The translations under genes and the position numbers were made by a program. The notes under the pieces were generated by a model. The model saw only the letters and a program-made list of their open reading frames with translations, had not been told where the DNA came from and did no database searches. Positions 20,377 to 31,744 of a DNA stretch of 64,000 nucleotides are shown here, piece after piece (the stretch's first letter is position 1; each line of letters opens with the position of its first letter). Origin of the DNA: Saturnia japonica (Eukaryota > Arthropoda > Insecta > Lepidoptera > Saturniidae); NCBI GenBank assembly GCA_033032175.1, contig CM065313.1:20070327-20134326 (forward strand), given 5' to 3'.

Positions 20377-23094
20377 TAGTTTGAAGTTAGCGGCTGATGA
20401 ATGCTTTCCTTGTAAAAATGTTGCTAGTAGTGATATTCAGTCTCCACCTTAGTGGGACAAGGAATGTACTCAGATTGTTATTTATCTCTGGTACTCAGGC
20501 TATTCATAGACGAATTATTTCTGAAAAAAGTTGTAACTTGGTGCTTGATTTAAATTCTTTTCTTTAATACAAAAATACTTTAGCGGCAACTAAAAGACTT
20601 TTAAAAAAGAAGAGGCGGGATGGTTGGCAACGTTTTGGTTTGTCACTGTCGCCTGAAACTTCTCCCTCTATAGTATGGAGAAATATTCGTCGTTATAGAT
20701 CTTCCACAAAAACTAATAATAATTGTTCTTCCTTCTCGCTTGAGTGGGTTGAACCCTTTTTAAATAAACTGGCCCCAAGTTATGTTCCTAATTTAGATGA
20801 AATGCCTTATAATTACATTTCTGATTATAGTAACACCTTGGAGTCCTTAGATGCTCCTTTTTCAGTACAGGAATTGAAATTAGTCTTGAACCGTGTTTCT
20901 AATACGTCACCTGGGATTGATGGTATTCCGTATTCTTTTGTGGTTAATGCAAAGCCTTTAACTTCATCATTTATTTTGAATTTAATAAATATTATTGTTG
21001 AAACTGGTAGCATTCCAAACTCGTGGAAACAACAAATTGTAATTCCTATTTTAAAACCTAATAAAGATCCTTTAGATGCGAATTCTTTCAGGCCTGTGGA
21101 TTTGTCATCGGTTCTCTCTAAATTGACAGAACATCTAATCAAAAATAGGTTAGAATGGTTTTTAGGTCACCACAATCTTTTAAGTTCTTCTCAGTTTGGG
21201 TTTAGGAAGGGACGTAGTGTTTCTGATAGTCATTCAATTTTTTCGACAGATATTCAAATTGCCTTAACCAGGAATGAATCTTTGGTGGTTGCGTTTCTTG
21301 ATATTGAAGCTGCTTATTATAATGTTGACTTGATAGTACTAAAAAACATGCTGCAGAACCTTAATATTCCTTCAAAGTTTATAGATTTCATTTTTAAACT
21401 TTTTAGTGGTAGAACTATTATCTTGAGGACTCTGGGAATGAACAATCACAGTCGAGTACTTTGGAAAGGTGTACCGAAAGGGTCTGTTCTTAGTCCTATA
21501 TTGTATTATGTTTATACAAATGATCTAGATTCTGTAGTTTTCCCTCAGTGTTCTGTTCTTCAGTATGCTGATGATTTACTAATTTATTCCTCGAACAGTT
21601 TGATAGGTTTGGCTGCTAAAATTGTAGAGCAGTCATTGGATAGATTATCACATTGGATGTCTGATCAATTGATCATCGTCTTTCCTTTTCTGTTTCTAAA
21701 AGCAAAGTAGTCGTTTTTTCTCGTAGAAAAACTAATCCTCATATGTGTTTCTTTAAATCAGGCGAGCTTACCGTTAAGTAACGAAATTATTTTCCTTGGT
21801 AGAATATTTGATAGCAAATGTACAGGCATTCCGCATGTTAATTACATAGTTGCTAAGTGTGAAAGAAACATTAATATGATGAGAGCACTTTCTGGAGTTT
21901 GGTGGGGTGCTCATCCTTTTTCATTAAGTCAATATATAATGCAATGATAAGAAGTCTTTTAGACTATGGTTCTTTCACTCTTTGTCCTATTAATAAATCT
22001 GTAATTCATAAACTAAACCTTATTCAATCTAAGAGCCTGCGTATTATCTTTGGGGCTATTAAAAGCACTCTCATTGAAGCACTGCAAATAGAATGCGCAG
22101 ATCCCCCCCTGCACATAAGAAGACAGTTTTTATCAGATCGGTATCTATACAAATCCTTTCAACTTTTGGACCATCCTCTTCATAAAAAAATACCTTATCT
22201 TGATAGCCTTATTGTTAAAAATAATAGCTACTGGCATCGAAGGCCTCTGCCGCATTTAATTCATAGTCTCAGTAATCTACATAAACAGGAATGTACAATC
22301 ACAAATTTTCCATGTAATCCTCTCTTCTTTTTTGATTACAGTGTGCTTATCTTCCAACCTGATGTAAGATTATCCATAGGTATAGGCAAAAATATGTCAA
22401 ATACTGATTCCAAACTTTTGAATTTTATTAAAAAGAACGCTCCTAATGCGGAAGTTTTTTTTACTGATGCATCTAAATCTGTTGAACCACTTATAGGATC
22501 GTTTGGCCGATCCTATAAATTAAAAATGCAGCTCAGCGTTTGCATTATTGCTGTATTTATTTTGTAGTTAGTAACCGATTACAGAATAATATATCTTCCT
22601 GTCAGTCAGTGACAGACGTCTTCTTTATCTTTTTCAAGACCTGAAAGTCAGCCAGTCTATCATAAACAAAATAGAATGTGGCTGAAGTAAGAACTATTTA
22701 CTGTGATAAGTCGGCACATACTTAAAGGAAATTTTCCACATTTTTTTGGAAATGTTTCAACCATTCAAAATAATAAACAAGGAGTAGGTGCTGCTTTTTA
22801 TCAAATTTCGTCTGGATATTTTAAACTTTTTAAATACTCTTCTCTAATATCTAACTTTTCTGGGGAATGCTTAGCTATTTTGGAATGTATCAGCTATATC
22901 ATAACGGAAAAAATTGTCAGGGCTGTGATCTTTACGGATTCTTTAAGTTGTTTACAATCTCTTTTACATAATCCTTTAAAAAAAAAAATTGGTCACCGAT
23001 TTCTCTTGTAATTAAAAACAAACTGTAATACTGTGTGCAACTAGGTTTACAAGTTTCCTTGATATGGATTCCTGGTCATTCAGGTATCCATGGT

Positions 23095-23452
23095 TGGTGT
23101 AGCTAGAAAGAGGCCTTAAATATCAGGTGCGGGATGCGGGTAAAATATGGAACTCACTGCGTTAATATTGGTGACTCGTAGCGTGTGTAATATAAATCGA
23201 CGATAGCTTTTCTTCAAAAACTAAATTACATGTCACTCGCGGCGAAGGCCTTCCAAGCTATATTTTTAACGGCGGTTGTACAAAGTTCACTATATCACTC
23301 TTTAAAGCGTGCGGCGTTGTCCGCGTGGCGATGCGCTTGCGTTCCGAGACGGACTGTTTGCGAGCGGGGAGTAGGGGGGGGGGGGGGTGTGGTTATGAGG
23401 TGGTAGGTTTAGCGGGAAATATTTAATGCCTTTTATTTAACACGCGCCAACA
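23095..23452. mobile_element. 358-bp GC-rich insertion in the RNase H region
   Basis: Splits the LINE RNase H codons between ...SGIHG and NENADG. The repeated 'atggt' at 23090-23094 and 23453-23457 is a possible 5-bp duplication. The ends carry imperfect inverted blocks (TGGTGTAGC against TGTTGGCGC; both have aggcNttaaatat further in). It is probably a non-autonomous DNA transposon. It contains a run of 14 G at 23374-23387. Confidence 0.6.
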
Positions 23453-24318
23453 ATGGTAATGAAAATGCTGATGGTTTGGCTAAATTGGCAGCTTTTCAAG
23501 GTGCTCCAGATAATTCTTTACATAGCCAGGATTTACTTTCTTTTATACCTCGTCAAGACTTGGTTGCAAGGTGGAATATGCACTGGGATCATTCAAGCAA
23601 AGGTAAATTTTATAAAAGATTTCAATCTTAAATTGCTCTAAAACCGTGGTTCTCCAAATGGAGATTTAGTAAGAAAATTACAACTACTATTTCGAGGCTA
23701 AGGTTTGGCCACTGTTCTTCGCCAGTCCACCTGAACAAATTAAGAATTAGAGATACATCTATCTGTGAGTGTGGTCTGGAAGAGGGTAACATTATGCATA
23801 TTCTTTTCAACTGTTCTCTTTATAACTCTTTACCACTGTATGATATTTTGTGTAATTAAAAGGCTATTCTTCCTTGCGACCTGTCATCTATCCTATCTCT
23901 CAGTAATAATATATATATTAAATCATTAGTAAAATTTCTTAATCATAAATTGTCATTGTAGGTTTCTAATATTATTTTAAATTGTATTTATTTATTGCCT
24001 TCTTCATTTACCCGCCTATTCCCTCCATCGGCCTAAAGTATCCGAATCGTATAACTTGAAAATGGCAGTAATTTTCTCTAAAATTGACTGGGTTGCCAAG
24101 ATTGAAATAAGAAGAAGAAGAAGATGCATCCCTAATGACATATGTCAATGTCACCTGTTCAGGCTGTTCCGGTGCGCCGGGGATATGTCAAAACAAAGCA
24201 AATAAATGTGTGACTATTACAGAAAGCAAATATTTATATAAAAACAGTGACTTCAGTAACATTTTAATGAATATTATTCACATATTAGTAAAGTTATAAT
24301 AAGTGAAACTGCAACATA

Positions 24319-25734
24319 ATGGCTGCTATACTCGGTGGAGGACTTGGAGGCCTGTCAACTGGTTATTATTTATTGAAAAACATGAACACGAACAATAACA
24401 TGAAGCTGTTCCTTCTAGAAGCTGCTAATAACTGCGGTGGGTGGATCAAGTCAATACGAACTAAAGATTATATATTTGAACAAGGCCCGCGAACTATTCG
24501 ACCTAAAGGCATAACTGGACTTAATACTCTTAATATGATCCAGGATTTGGGCCTCAGTGAGCACGTAGTACCGATAAAACCAGACCACCCGGCTGCGAAA
24601 AACCGTATGATCTACGTTAATGGTCATCTACATATTCTACCATCAAGCCTGGGAGGCGTGTTTAAAAAAAAAGAACCATTCTCGAAACCGCTCATTTACG
24701 CCTTATTCAACGACATAAAACAACCGCACAAAGAATTACAGGACGATTCCATTTATAACTTTGTCGAACGGAGATTCGGAAAGGAAATTGCCGACTATGC
24801 TATATCCCCAATGATTTGTGGCATTTGTGCAGGTGATGCTAAAGAAATATCAGTTAAGTTTTTAATGAAAACATTGTTTGAATGGGAGCAAAATCATGGA
24901 GGCGTTGTTAAAGGATTGATAAAGTCAATGTTTAAGTCAAAAAATGATGGAAATCTACATTTGAGCGAATTAGCAAGACGGGCTCAGGAGGAGAAATGGA
25001 ATGTCTACACAATAAAAGGTGGTGTTGAGGCTTTTCCTACAGTGATACATGAATACTTGAAAGACAATAATGTTGATATTAACCTAAATACTAGGGTGGA
25101 AGAAATACAGTTTGTTGATTCAGGAACTGTACTGCTGAAGAATGCTACAGGAGAGAAGTTGACTGCTAACCATGTTTACTCATCAGTACCTGCACATTCA
25201 TTAGCCAAGTTAGTTAGAAAACAGCATCCAGAACTTGCACAAAATCTTAATGCTATACCTTTTGTTACTGTTGGAATTGTAAACTTATATTTTGCAACAC
25301 AAAAATCACTTATTACACCGGCATTTGGGTTTTTAGTACCACCCATAGAGAATTCTCCAATTTTAGGTGTTGTTTTTGACTCTTGCTGTATACCAGATCA
25401 AAATGGCACAGTATTAACTGTAATGCTTGGAGGTAAGTGGTTTAAAGAAAAATTTGGACCAAACATTACAAATGACAAACTGTATAAAATTGCTTTATCT
25501 GAAATACAGACAATACTGAACATAAAAGAGCCACCAACTAATTATCATGTAAATATTTTAGATAAATGCATACCTCAGTATGTAATAGGTCATTATGAAA
25601 GGGTGGAAACAATTAGAAAATATATTCAGGATAATAATTTACCAATATCACTAATTGGGTGCAGTTATGATGGTGTTGGAATAAATGATGTCATATACTC
25701 AGCTAAAATGCAAGTTGAAGAAGACTGTACTTAA
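24319..25734 (+). CDS. PPOX: Protoporphyrinogen oxidase
   Basis: FAD enzyme of the mitochondrial inner membrane that oxidises protoporphyrinogen IX to protoporphyrin IX with oxygen, the penultimate step of haem synthesis. It is one open frame of 471 residues, the usual length for animal PPOX. The start MAAILGGGLGGLSTGYYLL carries the dinucleotide-binding GxGxxG, and FLLEAANNCGGWIKS follows with the acidic ribose-binding residue. Conserved GPRTIRPKG lies at about residues 56-64 and ISPMICGICAGDA at about 160-172. The C-terminal FAD motif IGCSYDGVGINDVIYSAK is present. There is no cleavable presequence, as is usual for PPOX. No intron interrupts the coding region. A LINE tail ends at 24125, so the proximal promoter must lie within about 190 bases or inside LINE sequence. 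Polyadenylation candidates are ATTAAA at 26100 and AATAAA at 26899. Confidence 0.97.
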   Translation: MAAILGGGLGGLSTGYYLLKNMNTNNNMKLFLLEAANNCGGWIKSIRTKDYIFEQGPRTIRPKGITGLNTLNMIQDLGLSEHVVPIKPDHPAAKNRMIYVNGHLHILPSSLGGVFKKKEPFSKPLIYALFNDIKQPHKELQDDSIYNFVERRFGKEIADYAISPMICGICAGDAKEISVKFLMKTLFEWEQNHGGVVKGLIKSMFKSKNDGNLHLSELARRAQEEKWNVYTIKGGVEAFPTVIHEYLKDNNVDINLNTRVEEIQFVDSGTVLLKNATGEKLTANHVYSSVPAHSLAKLVRKQHPELAQNLNAIPFVTVGIVNLYFATQKSLITPAFGFLVPPIENSPILGVVFDSCCIPDQNGTVLTVMLGGKWFKEKFGPNITNDKLYKIALSEIQTILNIKEPPTNYHVNILDKCIPQYVIGHYERVETIRKYIQDNNLPISLIGCSYDGVGINDVIYSAKMQVEEDCT

Positions 25735-26244
25735 TTTTTAGTTTTTTTTACTATTTAGTCTAATTTAGAGGGCATCTATGGGATTTAATGTATAATGTAG
25801 AAAAAATTACAAGCAACAATATAATTTACTGAATATCACACATACTACAGAAGTTTGAAAATTATTATTATTATTTGATTATTATTAATGTATTCATATA
25901 TGGATCCTCATGTACACAGTGTGTTATTGTTACATTGTGACAAATGTAAACAGGTTTTAAAAAAAATACAATGTTTTCAAATTTTTGTTGGATGTTAAAT
26001 ATTGTTGTGAAAGTTAATAATGTGAATAAGTTAGTGTATAAATGCTGTGATAAGGAAAATTGTACTTACTGAACAAAGTTTAATTTTGAGAACAATAAGA
26101 TTAAAGTATATTACTGTATTTATATTTGCAGATGTGAATGCTGTGGTTCCTAATAGGCTATTAATTATTTCACCATAAATGTTACATAGTACCAGTACTT
26201 ATCCTTATCTTCGCGATATAAATATATGTTTTAACCCAATGAAA

Positions 26245-26493
26245 TATAAGTAAAAAGGTGTAGATTAGTTACCTATGTTATATTTTCACAAGACAAATGG
26301 CACAATACTGCACACATATATATAATTTGTTTAAAAGAGGAAGTAGGAAGGTATTTTTTTTATTATCTGCATTGAAAATGAGACAAGTATACCTTTGTTA
26401 TGAGCCGTGTAGTCTGGGTTTGCTAACTAGCATAGTTTTAAAATGCCAATTATGCAGAGCATATTATAACTTATCTACACCTTTTTACTTATA
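26245..26493. mobile_element. Short TIR element in the PPOX 3' flank
   Basis: Perfect 21-bp inverted repeats at 26245-26265 (ending 'aaaaaggtgtagat') and 26473-26493. Weaker symmetry extends outward on both sides (ttaacc...ggttaa-like). The interior has no coding sequence. It fits a MITE of about 250-280 bp. No duplication was identified. Confidence 0.6.
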
Positions 26494-27889
26494 ATAACTT
26501 TTAACCTATGAATACTCAAGTTTATTCAGAAATTACATTATTACTCTTTTAGTTAAGACCTGTCCACAAATGGGATATGTTGTATAATATAATTTCAGAT
26601 TTATTTTTATATAGAGGTAGTTGTATATAGTGCTGAGGTCTGTCCAGGTTTTCACATAATTCTCCTAGTTTGAAAAACATTCAGGAGTGTTTTATGAGAG
26701 TGTGATTATGATTTTAGTTTTATGTAGCCATTAGACATAATTTTAAAACTATTTTGAAGCCAAAAAAAGAGTGATTATTTCTGATTCTTACTAGATTACC
26801 TCAGAAAGAGCAGTGTGTTATATTTTATTTGTTTTGCTGTATAATGAGTCAGTGTTGTCAAACATTACAAAGTAAATTGAGACCAAGCTGTTTAAATGAA
26901 TAAAATAAAGACAAATTTTATTTTCGTGTAAAAATATTCTTCCACAAGTCCAGGCAAATCTAAGATGTTTTTAAGTAAGGAAATGTAGGATTACACAAGA
27001 ATTAAAACAAGTTTTTAGATAAACTTCACAATATGAAAGATGACATATTAGATTTTTTTTTAGTTTCTACAAGCTTCCTTTTTTCTATTCTCTGGAAACT
27101 AAATCAACTATTAACTAAAGATCAGATTAGATTTTTAAATACTTTCGCAACATTATTATAATAACAAAAAAAATGTATAATTCAACTTTTTAATTATTTT
27201 AGACCCGTACATTTTTGTGCCCAAGGGCCCCTGCACGGCTTAAGAGGGCCCTGATTCTGGCGATATATTTATGACTTATTAGATCAGTGGATTCTTTATC
27301 TAATACTTATAATTCGATGCTGATATGATTTACTAACAATTATGATTGGATTGATAAATTTATCTGTGTTAAATATGGTTGTTAAGATCCTTTGTTGCTT
27401 TGTTTAGAGCTTTTTCAAGTGGTTGGATATCCTGGTATATTTTTTAGATTCCATTTTTTTAGGATCATGTATCTAAAGAGTAAAAATAAAATTGATCAAA
27501 ATCTATCCAGTAGTTTTTGTATGATGCGCGTACAAAGGCAAACTTCTCATTTTATTTTATTAGATTAAACATTTTTTAGTAATGAGTAGGTAATAGCGAA
27601 AATATTAATACCTGAATTTAATTTGAAAATAAAATAAATTTAAACCACAAAAAAAAAACTAGAGATAAGTTTTTTAATATAATTATTTCTTTAATTAGTT
27701 GTGATAATTAGCAGGGTAGAAATAATCAATTTTTTATTCATATACTTCCTTTAATGAGATTGAAATGTGTTGCAATATTATATTTTCGTTGACATTAACC
27801 TGTTGTACTCATTTTTGATGTTATTTTTCGGATATTAATATATAAATGGGAGATTATATTTTGAGTTTTATTAACATGCAACATCAAGT

Positions 27890-28440
27890 TATTTTGGCTG
27901 AGTGTGTTTAAGAAAATGAGCATACAAGTGAAGCAAATTGCTTGTTTGGCTGAATATCCTTTTGCGAGTTCATTTGTAATCTGTTATTGAAATGTAGGTA
28001 ATAAAATCACAATTTGCCTTGTAGGTGTGCACTTTTAATTATTAATGTGTGATCATCTTATAAAATCTTCGTTTCGAAGATGCAATTTCATTAATTAATT
28101 TAGGTTTCATTAATTGAGAATAAAACTATTGTATTTCCTAGAAATAAGCCTCATATTTTTGTATCTTGTTATGGTCAAAAAAAGTTATTATTATTATTAT
28201 TAATTTTGGTTGTGAATAAACAAGATGGCAACATGCTAAACTTATTGGATGACTGATCTCTCAATTGCAGCTGCCGGAACACACCTATTGATGTTTGGCG
28301 TCAGATTTTCAACTTGAGGGTGGATGGTAGACAGCCAGAAGGGTTTTAGAAAATACCCTACCACAATGCTATAGTTTCATTGTATAGACTCGAACTAAGT
28401 CGATAGACACAATGTACGCACCTCAGAGCTATCATTGTCA
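27890..28440 (+). repeat. About 550-bp repeat collinear with 36690-37145
   Basis: Shares two ordered modules with 36690-37145. The first is 'gtaggtgtgcacttttaatt', then a 'gatcatcttataaaa' block and 'tttcgaagatg'. The second has 'gatggcaacatgctaa', a 'ggaacacacctat' block and 'cttgagggtggatggtag'. The same module order at both loci indicates one element about 0.5 kb long. Confidence 0.6.
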
Positions 28441-29113
28441 ACTGTCCAGTTTCTACAGGCTGAAAGGTGTTTTAATAAATATGTACATAGGAAAATAATC
28501 ACATTGTATTTTTTTTTTGTAGGTACCCCTAATCTAGCAGTAACTTAAAGTAAACCTTTATAGCATATATTTATTGTCTATATTTTCTGTAAATTTCATG
28601 GCTCTCCATTACAATTCTATCTAATTTTAATTAATTTTATTTTGATTCAATGTAAACATTTATTCATTACGTTTCTCCTAGGTAATGGGCACTTGTTGCC
28701 TTATAAAATAAATAAGTTATATTATTATTAATGGGTATCACTTTGAAGCATGAAATTGCCATTTGTCCGCAGACTTCAGTTCAAAAATTTGACAATATTT
28801 CAATGAATACTTTGCGACTTTCATTTACAATAAAACATTGGAATCAAATAGCAAACAATGAATTTCATATTTTCATGGAAACATATGTTTCTAACTGGAA
28901 TTTATTACGCAATTCTCGTAATAACACATAAATTGTCATTTTTATTCCTGTATATAAAATTTCAAATTTGGTCTTGAGGGAATGAAATGAAAAGGCAAAT
29001 AATTGGTGAAAAATACTGTATTCTGCTGAACAACTTTTATAATAGTTTTATTTACCTTCTTACAAAATGTGCAAAAATTATATTATCTTAAGCAAATTTT
29101 ACAGATATAACGC

Positions 29114-31744
29114 ACACCTAGATCTAAACTGAGACAACTCAAAAATCGTTAGTTTTCAGTTATACTTGTATTCGAATGCTCGGTGATCATACGCAAGTAT
29201 CCAACATGACAGGTTCAATAAATGCTTATAAAATCAATCGCTAGATGGTGTTAACTTTCTTTTGTTGAATCAACGTCTGTCACCCCTTCCCACCTAAACA
29301 AGTCTATTGTCAGTTGACCTCGACTAGTCATAAGGAGTGCACGTATTAACAAGGACGAAAACATTTCAAATTGTTACAGTTTTGTTTGATAAGGTACGTA
29401 AATATTTAGTTACTATTTTGATTTGACTTTGTTTTGGTAGATCGACATGTTAATTTTTAGTTATCTTACTATTGTTGAATCAAATTTATTTTAATGTTTT
29501 TTCTATACACAATGAGATATTTTACATGAGTCGTATAAAAACGTGTGCGGTATTATAAATTGACTGTTTCCAATACACTGTTTTTAATCAAACTGTTTAC
29601 CGCTTTGTATTTAAAGGTTTTTTTCAAGTTAACTCACTATTGCTGGATAATTGTAATTTACAATAACGGCTTTTTCTATTTCAGATAAACATGAAGCGAG
29701 GCCGTTTACTTGTCAATATAATCAATGAAAGATATAAAGGGATCCCATTAACAGCTAATGAAGAAGACTTACAAAAAATAAAGAAAATATTCCGATAAAC
29801 ACTAGTGTGATGACTAAACCAGGCCATATCAGACAAATTGAAAGTGATTTTATTATTTCGTCAAGTGAAGAAAGTTTCGTAGATGACTCTGATACTGATC
29901 CAAGTTATGTCCGTCAAAAGAAGAAAACTCTTTCCCATAAAGTAATTCCTCTTCAAGTGACAATACGTCATCAAACTCTTCGAATTCTAGCGATAATTCT
30001 AGTAGTAGCTCTGATTCCGAAGCTAAACCAGGGCTGTTACTGACACTGTAGCACAACCTCGAAGCCAAGAACTTTTCGAAATTGAAACCATGGCTATTAG
30101 TGATACTGCTGGACAGCCTCAAACCCAAAATGTTGTTGATACTGAATCCAGGGAAGCTACTGATACTATTGTACAGCCTCGGAGTAATGTAGTCAATTAA
30201 GTTAACAATGATCAGCCAAATGAAGAAGTAAAAACAGGAAAGAAGAGGTTAAGAAGAGAATCGGCATGGAAAGTTAATATTTGTAAAGCCCTGAGGAATT
30301 CTGGTAAGGCCTACCAATCTTTATCAAAAAACAACAAAATGGTATCTGAAAGGAAAGTTCGCCCGGCTTGCTGTGAAAGATGCAGACAACGTAGTTTGTT
30401 CTTATGCTATTGTCACTAAAAAAGTAAAATCAATAACGCATAAATTCCTAATACGCGGTCATTTTCAAAATGAGGGAGACAATGTTCACAGCGTAATAGA
30501 GAAACAAATTAAAAGGCACACAAAATCTGGCCCAATATATACCCCGCAAAAGTAATGTACTTTGATTCGAATGGCAAAAAAGCCGGTAGTCCTTACCGAG
30601 TAGAAGAGATGACATACGAAAATTTTTACGACACTGAAATCTTGCAAGAAGACTGAGGAACCAATTTCAATTTAGATGAAGATCGTAACCAAGTTAAATG
30701 GCGCGATATAAAGGTCCTAAGAGTGGAAAAGGAGAATCCAGGAGCGTTCTTTTACAAAACCTCATTTCTAGATGAAAACTTTAAAAAGGTGTCTGTACGC
30801 AAACGCCGAACCAAAGATGATCAAATAGTTTTTACGGGGCTTAAACAAGCTTCCACTCAAAAAATATCTCTCTCTGAAGCAAAGATAAAAGACATTAAGG
30901 ATCTTGTAACAAAACATGCTATCCCACAGCTTTATGTAGTCTTATTTTAAAAACGTAATTGGTGATAATATCTGATTGCTTTTGAAAGTTTAGTACTTAT
31001 TATTTAAAAAAACTAATGTACCTTTTATGTAGGTACAGCCTATAACTAAGAATTTATAATTTTTTATTTATATTTTTTTTTGTTATTTAGTTTTTTAATA
31101 AGACAGACATTTCGTTTTGAGTAGGAAAAGTGATAATCTCCTGTTTTTATTTGTTGATCTCAAAGGTGCCATACTAAACGATGCCTATTAGTATTGTAAG
31201 AAGTTTGTACAAGAATCTAATTCTTATTACCATTTAATAATTTTTAAGATATTTCTATTTTTAATTAATATTAGGCTGATTATGAGAGAAAAATATCTCA
31301 ATTCTTTGGTCCCTTTTAACTTTGGTGATTCTTTTTTTCATCGGTAGTAACTATACCATAATGTATAACTTTTAGTCGGTAGTTTTTATTAATTAATATT
31401 ATGCGACTCGTTTAGAAATTTTTTGTTTGAATAACTATTTATATAATTTTTGTACTAATTTAAGTACAACTCAAAATGATTCAATAAAACTGTTTTAAGT
31501 CTAAATAGTGTTTATTTTTTATACATAGTCATCACCCTAAAGTGTAATAACTCAAAAAACAGCGATTTCGATAAAAAGAGTTGAATTTTAGACCCAGTTT
31601 ATATACAGTGATATTTTACAAGCTATTTATTATATAGAATCAAATTAAATTGTATAACTTTCCTAACAAAAAATGCAGATACACATTTTTTTCGTCTCCT
31701 GATAAATTACCTTTTTAGAGTTGTCTCAGTTTAGATCTAGGTGT
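29114..31744 (+). mobile_element. 2.6-kb DNA transposon with 27-bp perfect TIRs, inactive
   Basis: Perfect 27-bp terminal inverted repeats at 29114-29140 and 31718-31744; the outermost bases are ACACCTAGATCTAAACTGAG. The element encloses a decayed transposase-like gene (29692-30950). No target-site duplication is evident in the flanks, so the superfamily is not assigned. A TTAA-type duplication is absent. Confidence 0.8.
29692..30950 (+). pseudogene. Decayed transposase-like gene inside the TIR element
   Basis: Starts with MKRGRLLVNIINERYKGIPL at 29692, preceded by a plausible acceptor, and is broken within 40 codons. Later pieces fall in different frames. There is an acidic serine-rich stretch around 29840-30000, then RRESAWKVNICKALRNSGKA (about 30256-30310) and RKVRPACCERCRQR (about 30353-30393). 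Next come KKVKSITHKFLIRGHF and NEGDNVHSVIEKQIKRHTKS (30421-30532), then NPGAFFYKTSF and DIKDLVTKHAIPQLY before 30950. I recall related proteins as a repeated, transposase-like family in insects, with the H..GD..HS.IEK stretch near the end of an RNase H-like core. That assignment is from memory and should be treated as provisional. Confidence 0.6.

Larger units (their letters stand above)
19227..23859 (+). pseudogene. LINE ORF2: APE endonuclease, reverse transcriptase, RNase H (broken)
   Basis: Starts at 19227 (MDYILQWNCRSVIS), overlapping ORF1. The endonuclease shows GDFNAHHSMWC (19612-19645) and, after a frameshift, YGSDHFPI (about 19837-19860). The reverse transcriptase frame 20640-21710 is intact for 356 codons, with NSFRPVDLSSVLSKLTEHLI, SSQFGFRKGRS, VAFLDIEAAY (first catalytic Asp), GVPKGSVLSPILY and the catalytic LQYADDLLIYS. 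The thumb and connector continue to 22567. RNase H is fragmentary: EVFFTDASKS near 22460, IFTDSLSCLQS near 22930, IWIPGHSGIHG near 23065 and NENADGLAKLAAFQ near 23460. A C-terminal CECGLEEGNIMHILFNC motif sits at about 23768-23815. It is interrupted by the insertions at 20044-20376 and 23095-23452 plus several frameshifts. Confidence 0.85.
15912..24125 (+). mobile_element. Near full-length, decayed LINE of the I/R1/LOA group, with nested insertions
   Basis: A non-LTR retrotransposon with, in order, a 5' leader (15912-16107), ORF1, and ORF2 with APE endonuclease, reverse transcriptase and RNase H. A 3' UTR ends in a (GAA)n tail at about 24111-24125. A 9-bp direct repeat 'gcatcccta' flanks it at 15903-15911 and 24126-24134, consistent with a target-site duplication. 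RNase H after the RT places it in the I/R1/LOA assemblage; the exact clade is not resolved. Frameshifts and stops show it is inactive. Insertions within it are at 17538-18906, 20044-20376, 23095-23452 and an unresolved block at about 17246-18954. Its tail ends less than 200 bases upstream of the PPOX start codon. Confidence 0.8.
25735..29113. other. PPOX 3' flank and gene-free AT-rich interval
   Basis: Probably includes the PPOX 3' UTR in its first part. It contains a TIR element at 26245-26493 and repeats at about 27890-28440. A copy of a repeat marked 'ctagaaataagcctca' lies at about 28085-28200 (also 51600-51690) and ends in a (TTA)n tract. A short open frame at 28731-28931 has no recognisable similarity and I do not call it a gene. 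Confidence 0.4.

Noticed and set aside
28731..28931. 66-codon frame between PPOX and the TIR transposon
   Set aside because: AT-rich composition and no recognisable similarity, splice sites or neighbours to support it.
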